Source: Combretum micranthum
Taxonomy: Eukaryota; Streptophyta; Magnoliopsida; Myrtales; Combretaceae
Direction of reading: 5' to 3'
Assembly (NCBI GenBank): GCA_024138025.1
Contig: JAMXBD010003407.1
Span: forward strand, 1 to 64,000
Length of the DNA stretch: 64,000 bases
Shown piece after piece: positions 1 through 10,579 of this stretch. The first letter of the stretch is position 1. Each line of letters starts with the position of its first letter. The notes below the pieces were generated by a model. The model had not been told where the DNA came from. It made no database searches and worked only from the letters and a program-made list of their open reading frames with translations. A program made the translations under genes and the position numbers.

Positions 1-410
1 AAACCCTAATATTCATAATAAAAGAACAATCACATTCATATCAAGAATGAACCTTTATTAAATTTACGTTTAAAAAATTTATTACTTGCTTGGATCACCA
101 AACCTGAATCCTTTCTCAAAATTTTGGATTCCACACAATGCTAGGGTTTTCTCCAAAAACCTTCATGAAAAATCCATAAAACCCTAAGAAAAAGTTATAC
201 AAATTCGTATACAACACTTAGGAGAAGGTTAAGATCACTTACTTTGGATCAAAAACACACTCTTTATGATTCTCCAAACCTTGAACTCCAAGAACTCTCC
301 AAAACTCTCTTTTACGAAGGAAGAAGATAATAAAACGTTTCTATCGAAAGCCGTCTTCTCATGTCTTGTATATATAGAAATTGCTCATACGCCAACTCCG
401 ACGTCGGCGA
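1..410 (-). mobile_element. Decayed group-B LTR, first piece
   Basis: Read on the minus strand, this stretch aligns by eye with the promoter and first-exon part of the group-B LTRs at about 23500-23800 and 30490-30800. It shares a TATA-like site (about 369-377), a leader ending in GATCCAAA, a GTAAGT splice donor (minus strand, near 230-240) and the GAAGGTTTTTGGAGAAAA segment. It lacks the ATG found in the first exon of the intact B copies. It is interrupted at 410 by a group-A solo LTR and resumes at 5201, so it is older than that insertion. The true end lies outside the window. Confidence 0.7.
406..410. repeat. Target site duplication GGCGA, left copy
   Basis: Identical 5-bp direct repeat flanks the group-A solo LTR; the partner is at 5196-5200. 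Confidence 0.88.
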
Positions 411-2395
411 TGTAAGCCTCGGAAAATTTCAATAAATAATTCCAAAATGAACTTCGAAAATAAACCCTAAAAATCACTCCAAATTAAAACCGAACTACGA
501 TCGAGTCTTAAAATATAAACGAAAGTAAGAATTCATTAGACTTGAGAAAATCTAAAAATTAACTAAGGACTACAAAAGTCCTTAAGTCCAAAAACCATTA
601 CGTAAGATAAATTGGTCACCTAATCTATAATTCATAAAAATCGGGATAAAAATAAAACACAGTGATAATTTGCTAAAAAGCAAATTAATCCATAACATGA
701 CAATTTGAAGGATCAGGAAATCACCAAAGGCCAATTCCATAACTAGGCTTTGGCACGATTAAGAAAACTTTATCTGCCAATAATAAAATATAGACTTTGG
801 AAGTTCCCCAAAGACCAGACTAATAATCCTAAGAGACAAAATCACAATAAAGCCCTAACGATCAAATCAAACTCCCAAGAATCATAGAACGAGTTAGAAA
901 TTGAAATCTCGTAATCTTAAGAAGGAAGAATTCAAGAAACAAAATAACAAATTAGATAATCCTTAAGTTAACCAATTGTTCATAAAACCTTAAATCGAAG
1001 CAAAAATAAATTCGAAAACAAAACACTATGAAGATCCTTTTTAAAAGCAAATTAAAAAATCAAGATTTCTCCAAAATCATTCCAAAAATCGATATTTGAC
1101 TCAAACTTAAGAAAATCATATCTGGTAACCATTACCGATATAACTAGAATATAATAATTCAATCAGGATTTCTGAAAAGCAGTAAAGAGTATTAAGTACT
1201 TATAAAAATAAAATTTAAAATAAATTTCTCAACTACATATGTTATATAAACGTAAATATCAGTTTCCAAATTGGCAAAGGTCTGAAGGAAAATCACCCGA
1301 AACCCTAACCGGAATGCAATAGCTTAAGTCCGGCAATCTAGCGCCCTTAACCCTAGAGGCCGAAGTGTAGTTTAAATAAGTAGAATAGCTTGTAGTAATA
1401 TAAGTTTGTATAAAAAATATCAGATTGGTAAATTTTTGACCTATCTCGAACCCGTTCGGATACAGACTTTGAAAACGTGTCCCGGGACTCGAGATATCAA
1501 AAATATACCATTAGTACCGTTAGACTCGTAATTCCACGAGATTCTAAATATATCAGTTATATAATTTTTCGGGTTATAAAAGTTACAGTTATAACCTTTT
1601 TAATATTTTCATTTCTACCGGTAATTGATTATTCTTTTGCACTATTCATTTCATTTCATTACACAATTTTATTATTTTATAATGAATACCCGGACTTCCT
1701 AGTAATCAAGTAAACTTCGAAAACCAGAAATTTAAACCCTAAACCAGTTTAGTTTAAGCTTCGTGAGAAAGGCTTAGAAACCCAAATTCCGGCTTTTCCA
1801 CGGTTTCCAAATAAGAAATTTATAAGAAAATTTATTTTTGGATATAGTTCTTGATAATATTTCAAACCAAGAAAATATCAGATTTTGAGAAAATTCCAAC
1901 TCCGGGTCATCCCGAGACCCATTATAGAAAAGCGTGCCTCGAAACTAGAATTTCAAAAATTTCTTTATGAATACTCATTTGAATCGAAATAAAATAAGGA
2001 TTTCAAAAATATATTTTTCATAATTTTCCAGCTTATGAAAAATACAGTTATAGCCTTTTTATTCGTATTTCATTACTACCGGAAAATCAAATTGTCTTGT
2101 CAACTATTCACTACTATTCAAAAAGTACCACCTATACTACCTAGTCTACCTATTTGTACACTCTACAAATTCAAACCCTTACCATCACTCAAATCAACCT
2201 CTTTTCTCTTTACTTTTGTCCCTTAAACTTCCCATACAAGTTATGACAACTTACACATCAAAGACAAATCAATCAAAACAAAATCAAATCAAACTTTTTC
2301 TCCCCCCCTCATGAATAGTGATCGACGTGAATAGTGCCCCATCCATGCTCCATTTGAAATATTTTTTTTTACTTCTTTAACCTAATTTCAAATGC

Positions 2396-2403
2396 TATAT
2401 AAA
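2396..2403 (+). promoter_or_regulatory. TATA box of group-A LTR
   Basis: TATATAAA sits upstream of a pyrimidine-rich, ATG-free leader (about 2425-2583) that ends in a GTAAGT donor. Two GAATAGT motifs lie about 70-90 bp upstream (2314-2336). Transcription starting about 30 bp downstream is inferred, not shown. Confidence 0.65.
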
Positions 2404-3919
2404 CAACTTTTTCTCTCTCCTTCCTCATTCTTTCACTTTTCCATTTTCACAAAGTGAAAAAGCTCTCAAAACACTCTCTTTTTCTCTCCTCTCCACTCCT
2501 TCTTTTCCTCTTGGCCGAAACTTTTTGAAGCCACACACACACACACAACTTCCATTCTTCTTTACATCTCCTTTCCACTTCAAGTAAGTAAGCTTTTACC
2601 CCTTCCACCTCTAGATCTTTGTTATGGCTAAGTGATTCTTGGATATTTCCAACCAAAGGACCCATGAGCTTTTGCTAGGGTCAAGGAAAGATCAAAACAA
2701 GAATACCGAACCATTACAAAGTAGATCTACCATTTAAAGAAGCTTTCATGCCGAAAGCTTTATGTTCCTCCACAAAAAGTGTTTTAAACAAAAGATCTTT
2801 TGGAAATATAGTTTTTATGCTTTTCAAAACTCATTTGAGCCTATGGAATAATAGATCTATCTTTTTGCTAATCATGTTCATGTAGGCATTTAAGATCTCA
2901 TTATTTTGTGTTTATGTGCATTAATAGTCTTTAATGCTTTTGTCTTTAGTAAATAATTCCTAGCATATAGATCTATGGTTAGATAAGTTAATAAAGTCAA
3001 AAAGGAAAACACTTTTCAAAATATGAACTTGTGTAAATTCGGATGACTTTAGAAACCTAGGTTAAAAACACTTTTATCAACTTCTAAACATATATTTTAC
3101 AAGAGAAATGAAGCCTATGGGTAATAGATAATGTATAGTAGTATTTTTAATGAGTCTAAATGAGTTTTTACTAAAGAAAATGTTGGAAACAAGAAATGAA
3201 GTCTAATAGAAGTTTTGAACTAAAAGTCATATAGATGAAATTCGTAATAATGTATGTAGGGTTAGAAAACACTATTTTTCCAACTTCAAAAATGATATTT
3301 TCTTAAACAAATGAAGTCCTTAGGATATAGGTATAATAAATACTTAAAGTTTTAAGTACAAAATATATTTTTCCTAAAGGAATCAACTTGAAAATGGACT
3401 TTTGTAAATTCGGATTTTTGGAAACCCCCTAGTAGAAGACCCACTTAAAAGTTTATAAATGAAGATTTTATTTAAGAAATAAAGGCCTTAGGATATAACT
3501 AATATGAGGGTCAAAATTCTTTAAACAAAGTGGATTTTCCTAAAGAAAATCCTTAGAAATAGTAGTGTGACCAAATGTAGCAAAGTTGATTTTTAGACAA
3601 AAGCAAAATATAGTGTCTTAAGACAAAGTTTATTTAAAATTCTTTAAGTCTAAAAATTTATAAGACCTTAGACACTTAAGAGTTCATATCATGACATACA
3701 TGATAGGGAAAATCATTACCATTGCATTTAGTTTCATTTTACACTTAGGAATCTCAAGTGCATTCATGAAAACCGCATTTTCGGAATTATGTTACCGCTG
3801 TACAGATCTGATCCATCGTTTCCGAGGCTTAGATATTTTCAAAACTTGATTTAAACTTCGTATTTAGAAAGCTCTTCCGAAGTAGATAGAAATCGATATA
3901 AAATTTGCGAGATTCCGAG

Positions 3920-3948
3920 TTAAAATGACCAAGTTATGGCCGTTTTAA
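3920..3948 (+). other. Conserved palindromic block in LTR (group A)
   Basis: Arms TTAAAATGACCA and TGGCCGTTTTAA flank the loop AGTTA and pair at 11 of 12 positions, counting one G-T. The surrounding 60-70 bp are conserved in other LTR groups of the window (near 7922, 14972, 18361, 33887, 39567, 49671, 51280, 57317 and 63036). The block also contains a seven-codon micro-ORF, MTKLWPF. Function unknown. Confidence 0.6.
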
Positions 3949-4054
3949 GTTGGAATTCCCGCTTAGGACGCGAATTACGAATTTGATAAGTTCGTATGAA
4001 GTCGTTGGATTAGTTTGAGTTGAAATACTGATTAGAGTATTTCTTCCTTTTTAG

Positions 4055-4124
4055 GTTATCCCGAGTTCGACGATTCCCTACCACCGGATTATTATTACTA
4101 GAAGACCGGTGATCCAATGGCTGA
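4055..4124 (+). other. Candidate small exon in LTR, acidic peptide end YPEFDDSLPPDYYY
   Basis: A 70-nt segment lies between a strong acceptor (pyrimidine-rich, ending TTTTTAG) and a GTGAGT donor. From 4057 it reads YPEFDDSLPPDYYY followed by TAG (4099-4101). The frame enters after the first two bases (phase AG|GT). No ATG lies in frame upstream before a stop (4033-4035), so the peptide could be made only from a spliced message. The same exon with an exactly equal peptide length occurs in other LTR groups. Coding function is inferred from this conservation. Confidence 0.55.
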
Positions 4125-5105
4125 GTGAGTTTTCTCCTTGTTTTGTTACCTTGATTGTGCTTGTAATTAGTCGCATTAGAATTTTAGGAACAAGATAAAA
4201 ATCGATATGAATGGGGATGGGATATATGATGAGACTGTGATGAATGTATGCCAAGGAATACTAAAGCATATCGAAACCACGATTTGATTGGATAACTGCA
4301 TGGTTCATATTATATGTGTATGATTGCCTGGCCACTCTAAAGAATGTATAAATATTTGACCTAAGCAAAAAGTAAATTGATCATGCATCGCATCGGACAT
4401 ATTGCATTTGGTAGCGTGCTACTCCTACGCAGGTCGATCGGTATGGTCCGTTGATTGCCTCGTTTGAATACGAGCCCGGTGCCAGAGCTCATTCTCGGGT
4501 ACTAAGGCGCATGTGGATGCATCCTTGGATGAGCCTAGCCGAGTCGAGTGCTAAGAGCCGAGGGCTTGGGGACTAGCAGCGGTCGTGTAGACTCAATACC
4601 ATTCCTAACCCAAGATACGGAGGGCGTAAATCCGTTCTGTGTGTGGGTTCCGGTTACTCATACATAATTGCTTGCTCACGTGTTTATTCATGCATAGCAT
4701 ATGATTGATTAATAACTTGTTTGTTATGGTACGGAATTAAGGGAATTCTCACTAAGCTAGTGTAGCTTATACCCCAATAGTTGTTTAAATGAGCAGGTTA
4801 TTCCAAGAATGCTAAGTGGGGACCAAGATGGTTGAAGTCGAGAATGACTTCGGGATTCCGGCAAGATATAAGAATGCTTGGAGTTTTTAGCTAAGTTTTA
4901 CGATTTGCTTTGTAATAGCTTTATGTAGTGAAGTTTTGGGATGAATGTAATTGAAGTTTGATGAACTGTATTTTGAAGTATAGTGTTTTGTATTTGGAGT
5001 ATAGTGGATTGTATTTCCTTTACATTGTTACTCAATTGTATCAACATAAAATGTATCATTCCGATTTGTCTCCTTTATGTGTTAGACGCCTTGTACATAG
5101 TATGG

Positions 5106-5142
5106 AAGCCTTCGCGTGACTGAGGTGGTCATTCTTAGGCTT
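5106..5142 (+). other. Stem-loop near the LTR 3' end (group A)
   Basis: AAGCCT (5106-5111) pairs with AGGCTT (5137-5142), and the inner TGAC pairs with GTCA. The stem is about 55 bp from the LTR end. Related LTRs keep the pairing with different bases (AAGCTT with AAGCTT at 6446 and 35053). Confidence 0.55.
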
Positions 5143-5195
5143 TAATATTATGTACGGCGGACTGCCACGTTTAGGGTACCCTTCGGGGCGTGATA

Positions 5196-5200
5196 GGCGA
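5196..5200. repeat. Target site duplication GGCGA, right copy
   Basis: Partner of 406-410. Host sequence on both sides is continuous group-B LTR. Confidence 0.88.
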
Positions 5201-5690
5201 TGTACGTATTATTTTGCCGACATACACTATACACTAGCAAAAATAACACGAACACGAGCAGCGTTCGTTGAGGCATTAAATTTCCCAAAATTTCGATCCA
5301 ACAACATATGCCGGTAAATCCATGATCAATGCCGGCAACGTTCTTGTCCGGCATTGAAATAAATCACACTGATAAAAAACAATGCTCACGTACACTAGCA
5401 GCGTTCTATCCAACATTAAAAGAAATGCTATTGTTCTTTCCTATGCCAGTCTCTACACCAGTGGCGTAGCTTCTCCAGATTGTGGTGTCTGGCGGCATTA
5501 CATCTATCAAAAAAATTGCAGAAATCCAAACTTTAACATTCATTCCACAATCAAACTTAAACTTTTACAACTTAATCGTTTTGACCTTAAACTTATCTTA
5601 TATCATCTTATGATTCAAAATCCATTATATTTTCATCTTCATATTTTCATATATTACAAATACCCTTATGAACAACATTTTCTTAGGATT
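5201..5690 (-). mobile_element. Decayed group-B LTR, second piece
   Basis: This continues the LTR of 1-410 after the nested insertion. On the minus strand it matches the GCCGGCG-rich part of the group-B U3 (compare 23130-23510), with several GCCGG and GGCG units in 5285-5490. Similarity fades beyond about 5550, and the right limit is uncertain. Open frames here are shadows of repeat DNA. Confidence 0.55.
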
Positions 5691-5739
5691 TAACCATTCA
5701 TTATAGATTATTTATCTATATCTTACAATAGTAGTAGGG

Positions 5740-6536
5740 TTCACAAGGGCCCGTAAGTCTTCAAGGATGGGCAAATAGGAGCCCAAAAGAACTATCTAAG
5801 GATGGACAAATAGGAGCTTGAAAGAACTATTTAAGGAAGGAGTAAGTGGGAATATGAAAGAACTACATGATGGGATTATAAAGTAGGGTCATAGAGGGCC
5901 TAAAACACCTAACTCTGAATAGAGAGCATAATTCCATTCAAACATATGATTTTCATTGATCATATGTATTACCTGCTCATGTGTTTAATGCATTTTATAC
6001 GTTTGTCTAAATATAACTTGTCTGATTTTCTTTTATATGTTATGAGTACAATGAACAAAGAATATTCTTTCTAAGCAAGTTGATCTTATACCCCAATAAT
6101 TTTTTGTTGACGCAAGATTAATATCTTATACTCAAGGTCAACATTTGTTCGGGTAAGATTATGCTTGTAGGAAGCTTTTGAGGGAAATCCTTGTGAAGAA
6201 CTTAGGATAGATTTCCTTTAAAATCTTTTTGGCTCTAGTTATTGTTATATGTAAAGGTAAGACTACACTTTCAATCCTTCGAGATTTATTAGGGGAATGC
6301 TTCTTAGATGATGTAAAAACCTATTCTTATGATTTTGGAGATAATATTTTCTATTTGGATTCTTACATTCTCTATTTACTTTCTCGAACTACACCTCTCA
6401 CATATGTTTCTTATTGTTGTGATAGACGCCTTACATATAGTGTCGAAGCTTTCGCATGACTTCGGGAAGTCATTCTTAAGCTTTAATATCATATGTGATG
6501 AATTACCACATTTAGGGTACTCTCTAGGACGTAATA
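5740..6536 (+). mobile_element. LTR 3' fragment, decayed
   Basis: The segment carries the landmarks of the last exon part of these LTRs: the CTTATACCCCAATA block near 6090, a terminal stem-loop (AAGCTT 6446-6451 with AAGCTT 6478-6483) and a degenerate LTR end (TTTAGGGTACTCTCTAGG, then GTAATA at 6531-6536, where GTGACA is expected). No 5' half was found. Confidence 0.6.
6446..6483 (+). other. Stem-loop near LTR end, perfect outer stem
   Basis: Both outer arms read AAGCTT and pair perfectly; the inner TGAC pairs with GTCA. The position matches the stem-loop at 5106-5142. Confidence 0.5.
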
Positions 6537-7480
6537 GTCTAGGACTTGGTAGACTTCATCACGTCAAAAAATATAGGACAGTTCAACTTATATTTATCTT
6601 GAAGCTCTTGAACGTTAACGCGATCCAAATTTCAAATCCTTACATGCATTGTTGTTATGAACATATAAGGCAACTGTTGTCATAATAAAAATTGGTATAA
6701 CTTTGAAGAAGCAAACAAATCAAATTTGTAGAGCTTGGTCTTGCATTATTCCTTATGAAGAATAGACTTTAATAATCTTGATTTAATCCCCATGGACTGC
6801 AATCCATCTTAGTGGAACATAAGAATATGTTACCCAAATGTATTCACCTTTTGAAGCTAAGTCTTGAAAATGCATTAGCATGTAATTTGAAAAAGGGCTT
6901 TCATCATTCTGTGCTTGAAGTTGTGATTGAACACTTCTACCTTCTATAGTACCCTCTAGGTAGATTTAAGCTTATTGCTCTTCTAGCATAGTCTTTGGAT
7001 TTCCTTCTAGGTTATACTTTTTAGATTGAACTCACTAATTATTGAACGCTCTGTATAAGTCTCTAGGTACACTGATACTATTCAACATTGCATCTTTTTC
7101 ATTTAAAATCTATGCACTTAATAATTTAATTATTTTTCTTTTACTTATTTTGTTATCATCAAAATTTTCTTTTAGAGAATAACAAGATTTATGTGCAGAT
7201 TTAAATGGCTAAATTGTTTAAAATTCCCAAATTAGTCTCAAACTGCAAACCCATATTTATAAAATTTGAAAACAATTGAAATATTAAAATAAAATGAATT
7301 AGAAACCACTAAAAGTTCCTTAAAAAATATTTACAAGAAAAATCAAAACAATGCAATTAGGAGCTCTAATTTTGTAAAATTACAATTTTACCCCAAATAA
7401 ATTTGCAAATAAATTAGACTTGGTTGATATATTTATATCATTATTAGCCTAAGAAGTTAATTAAAAACCTTAAATTGTTT
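6537..7480. other. Unassigned AT-rich stretch
   Basis: No gene, LTR landmark or open frame of note was seen on either strand. It could be a decayed transposon remnant, but no domain could be recognised. Confidence 0.4.
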
Positions 7481-9206
7481 TAAAACATGCTAAGCGTCTT
7501 ACATACGTAAGATTTAGATGCACTGGATCATGCCATGTGGCAAGAATCCTAAAGGAAGACCCTTTCTCCTTGTCTAAAACCATAATTTTGCCATTTCCTT
7601 TCCCATACAAATAAGCTAAAGGAGATTGTTTTGTGAAAAATCATAGTTTGAACAACAACACATGAATCATGCATGTAATGTGAGTTTATATATGTATAAA
7701 AAGGATTTTTTCAACTACATAAATATCTATATGCTTGCTGTGGGATTTTGGGTTGATGAAAAGCTTGGAAATTTGTATTTTGAACACCTGGGAATGTCGT
7801 AACCATTCTGTACCAAACCATTTTTGTGATCCAAATGACCTTTTATGATAAAAATAACCTTAAAAATAGATAGATCTTTTTGAGTAGGTAAAAAATAACA
7901 TATAATATGTGAAATTTTGAGTTAAAATGAGCAAGTTATGACCATCCTAAGTTGGAATTCCACTCCATTTGATTTTTGAAGAACTTAGTGAAATAGAATT
8001 AGTAAGTTTAAGTAAAACTTCCATTAAATACTCATTTTGGATATTTCTCTTCTTTAGGTGATGTGGAGAACGAGTTCCTTTATATGGACGACTATTTTGA
8101 CTAATGGACTACCACATATGGCTAAGTGAGTTTGTTTCTTACATTTTATACTTATGTATTTGTTAGTAGAATTGTGACATTAAAATTAGGAAAATATAAA
8201 AAGGGAAAGTGCATGTGCTTTACATATATGGTTGAATTTATGTTAAGAATATTGAGGTAAGAATTTTCTAAAATCAAATGATTGAGTAGTATTGATATGT
8301 CTGTTAATTGTATGATCACCTTTAAATTATCTAATGCCATGCTATGAGTGCTAAATCAAATGGATTTATGCATAATACGATGTGAGTCACATTGCATTTA
8401 CTATTATACATTTGGCGGGACAAGAGCAGAGTAGTGAGGTCAGTAGGGCTCAAAACTCTACATAACAGCGAATAGTCGCCCACATTAATTTAACAGCAGG
8501 TAGTAGCCCAAATGAACTACATTTTAGCGGCTAGTAGTGGCTTGAATGAACTATAAAAATATTATTTGCAAATAGCAATCTATAAGGTTAGGAACACCTG
8601 ACCCCAAATAGAGGGCATAAATCCATTCAACATGTGATTTTTGGTAAATCATGTGTACTGTTTACTCACGTGCTTGCTGCATTTGAGACATTTGAATAAT
8701 TAACTTGTTTGAATATTGGTTGTACAAGTACTTTATTATGGAAATTTTTTTCACTAAGCAAGTAAGCATACATCCCCTCTATATACCTTTTGTAGCACCC
8801 TTATCTATGGTCGAAGCCCAAGGGCTATTTCACTCAGGTACCATCTTTTGGATTCAAAAGCTTTTGGAAAGAAGTCAAGGCTAGATGTAGACTTAGACTT
8901 CTAAGGAAAACTCCTATGTATTTCTTTTGAAAGATAGACTTTGATGAACTATATATATTTTTGTTAAGGGAATGCCTCTTTAATAGCTGTAAGACTTCTT
9001 ATATTTTGTTTAAGCTTTAATTTATGATTTTCATTCTTAATCGCTATTATGCATATCTTCTTAAACAACTTGTTTCAAAGCATGGTTCTCCATGAATGTG
9101 AAGGTACACCTTACACTCAGTATCGAAGCTTTTGAGATGACTAAGGTTGTCATACATAAGATTTAATATTGAGTGTGCTGGATAGTCATGTTTAGGGTAC
9201 ACTTTG
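7480..9206 (+). mobile_element. LTR 3' part, interrupted about 10 bp before its end
   Basis: It has the shared LTR landmarks in order: the palindromic block at 7922-7950, acceptor at 8056, small peptide exon at 8058-8125, GTGAGT donor at 8126, the conserved block CACTAAGCAAGTAAGC near 8752 and acceptor TTTTGTAG at 8788-8795. The terminal stem-loop lies at 9126-9164. The end (GTTTAGGGTACACTTTG) is cut by another LTR starting at 9207. The left limit is approximate. Confidence 0.65.
8058..8125 (+). other. Candidate small exon in LTR, DVENEFLYMDDYFD
   Basis: The segment lies between TTCTTTAG and GTGAGT. Frame 8060-8101 reads DVENEFLYMDDYFD followed by TAA (8102-8104). It has 14 codons, the same phase and the same acidic and aromatic end as the other copies, although its bases differ much from group A. 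Confidence 0.5.
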
Positions 9207-9470
9207 TGTCATGCCCCAAAAGGTACCCTAAACGAGATAGTCTACCACACTCGATATCTAAACTCAAGTATGACAACCTTATTCACTCCATGAGTTTAAA
9301 CACCGGGTGTAAGGATTACGTTCAACATATAGGGAACCATACTTTGAATCGAAATAGCTTAAGGAGACATACATAGCGATAAGAATGTAAATCATAACAG
9401 TTATAACCAGATAAATCTATTACATAGGCTAAGGGGCATACCCCCATCAAAATATTAAGAGTCCATGGGT
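9207..9470 (-). mobile_element. LTR terminus, minus strand
   Basis: It starts TGTCATGCCCC with the typical GGTACCCTAAAC and a minus-strand copy of the last LTR exon, including AAGGGGCATACCCCC near 9440. It is inserted into the last bases of the plus-strand LTR ending at 9206. The left half of a target duplication would be CTTTG (9202-9206); no partner was found. Homology stops near 9470. Confidence 0.6.
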
Positions 9471-10525
9471 CCACTGATCCAAATAAAATGTGTATATAAA
9501 AATGTAAGTTCGGAAACTACCAGTAAGTATACTGGGTCTGATCAAGTAATATATAAAAGTGAGTCAAGTATCATTCCCATGAGGACCAATTTAATTACTA
9601 GATCAATATTAGCTTTTACTAATATTTAGGTAATCAAATTTTATCAATTTAAACTAGTTAACTAATTCTATAAATCTAATATCTAACAAGGAATGCGATG
9701 AAATTGTGAGAAAGTTATATAAGATAAATGTGGGAAGGAGCAGAATCCACCCTAATCTTTGCTAATCATACTGAAGTTATATTATATGAATAATTAGAAT
9801 TGTGGATATTTGTAAGAAATTTTCAAAACCTAAAACTATCAAGTTTTAGTAAACCATAAAATAATCTATTAGCTTCGGCTATATAAATTATCAATGGAAT
9901 TTAATTTACAATTATAAACCTCCCGATTCTATAATTGTCTAATATCTTAAATCAACTTCTCTTAATTCATTAGTGAGAAATTAACATAAAATATTGCATG
10001 AATTACATGGAACAATTTCTAAATTAGATTAAACTCCGCCGCTTCTGCAATTGTTGTTTAATCTTAATTTATGAATTCCTATGAACCTTAATTCTTCTTC
10101 CAAATTATTAGAATTCTTATCAATTCAATTTCATACAGAAACAAAATAGATAATTAGGATTCAATACAAATATTCCATAATTTTAACAATCCTATAATAT
10201 AAATTCAAAAATCATTTTAACAAGATTAGGATTTCATCACTTCCCACAAGGAAAAATTTAGCTACTCATGAATGATGATTCAATAATCAGATAAGAATAT
10301 GTAATTGATATCATTATGAATAAAGGAATTGGATAAATGAATTGCATAAGAAAAGAAAGATCAGATATCACCAATTCAAATACCAAAATCTTCAATTACA
10401 AATTCTTGTAAGCTTCAAATTTCTCACAAATCTCTATGAAATGCTAAAGTTATTTTTCTACTGAATGTATACTAAAGTATTTTTTTGTTTTTCTTCACCG
10501 ATGGAACTAGAGAAGGGAAATTCCC

Positions 10526-10533
10526 TTTATATA
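10526..10533 (-). promoter_or_regulatory. TATA box, minus strand, next to the GCCGGCG cluster
   Basis: TATATAAA on the minus strand lies immediately downstream of the GC-motif cluster, the same order as in the group-B LTR promoter. Confidence 0.4.
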
Positions 10534-10579
10534 GGAAAAATTTCGTGAGAAGCATTAATGAAAATTTTCAATTTCAACA

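Larger units (their letters stand above)
411..5195 (+). mobile_element. Group-A solo LTR (about 4.8 kb)
   Basis: The element starts TGTAAGCCTCGG and ends GGGGCGTGATA (usual end TGACA, one C to T change). It is flanked by the 5-bp direct repeat GGCGA (406-410 and 5196-5200), as expected for LTR-retrotransposon integration. No gag-pol lies inside, so it is a solo LTR left by LTR-LTR recombination, or less likely a non-autonomous derivative. A second copy in reverse orientation lies at 50033-54800. Internal landmarks on the plus strand are a TATA box at 2396, a donor at 2584, the palindromic block at 3920-3948, the small peptide exon at 4055-4124, a second acceptor at 4796 and the terminal stem-loop at 5106-5142. 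The size is large for a plant LTR, partly because the U3-start module is present twice (about 411-1680 and about 1683-2200). Confidence 0.9.

Noticed and set aside
1..10. AAACCCTAA at the window start as telomeric repeat
   Set aside because: Only one copy; telomere arrays would be tandem. It is one of many isolated telobox-like motifs in LTRs.
3800..3860. Hammerhead ribozyme (retrozyme) near GATCTGATCC and GTTTCCGAGGC
   Set aside because: The catalytic CTGATGA and GAAA core boxes are not arranged as needed, and no three-helix junction could be drawn.
6329..6685. 118-codon plus-strand ORF
   Set aside because: It crosses the end of a decayed LTR into unrelated DNA, with no domain.
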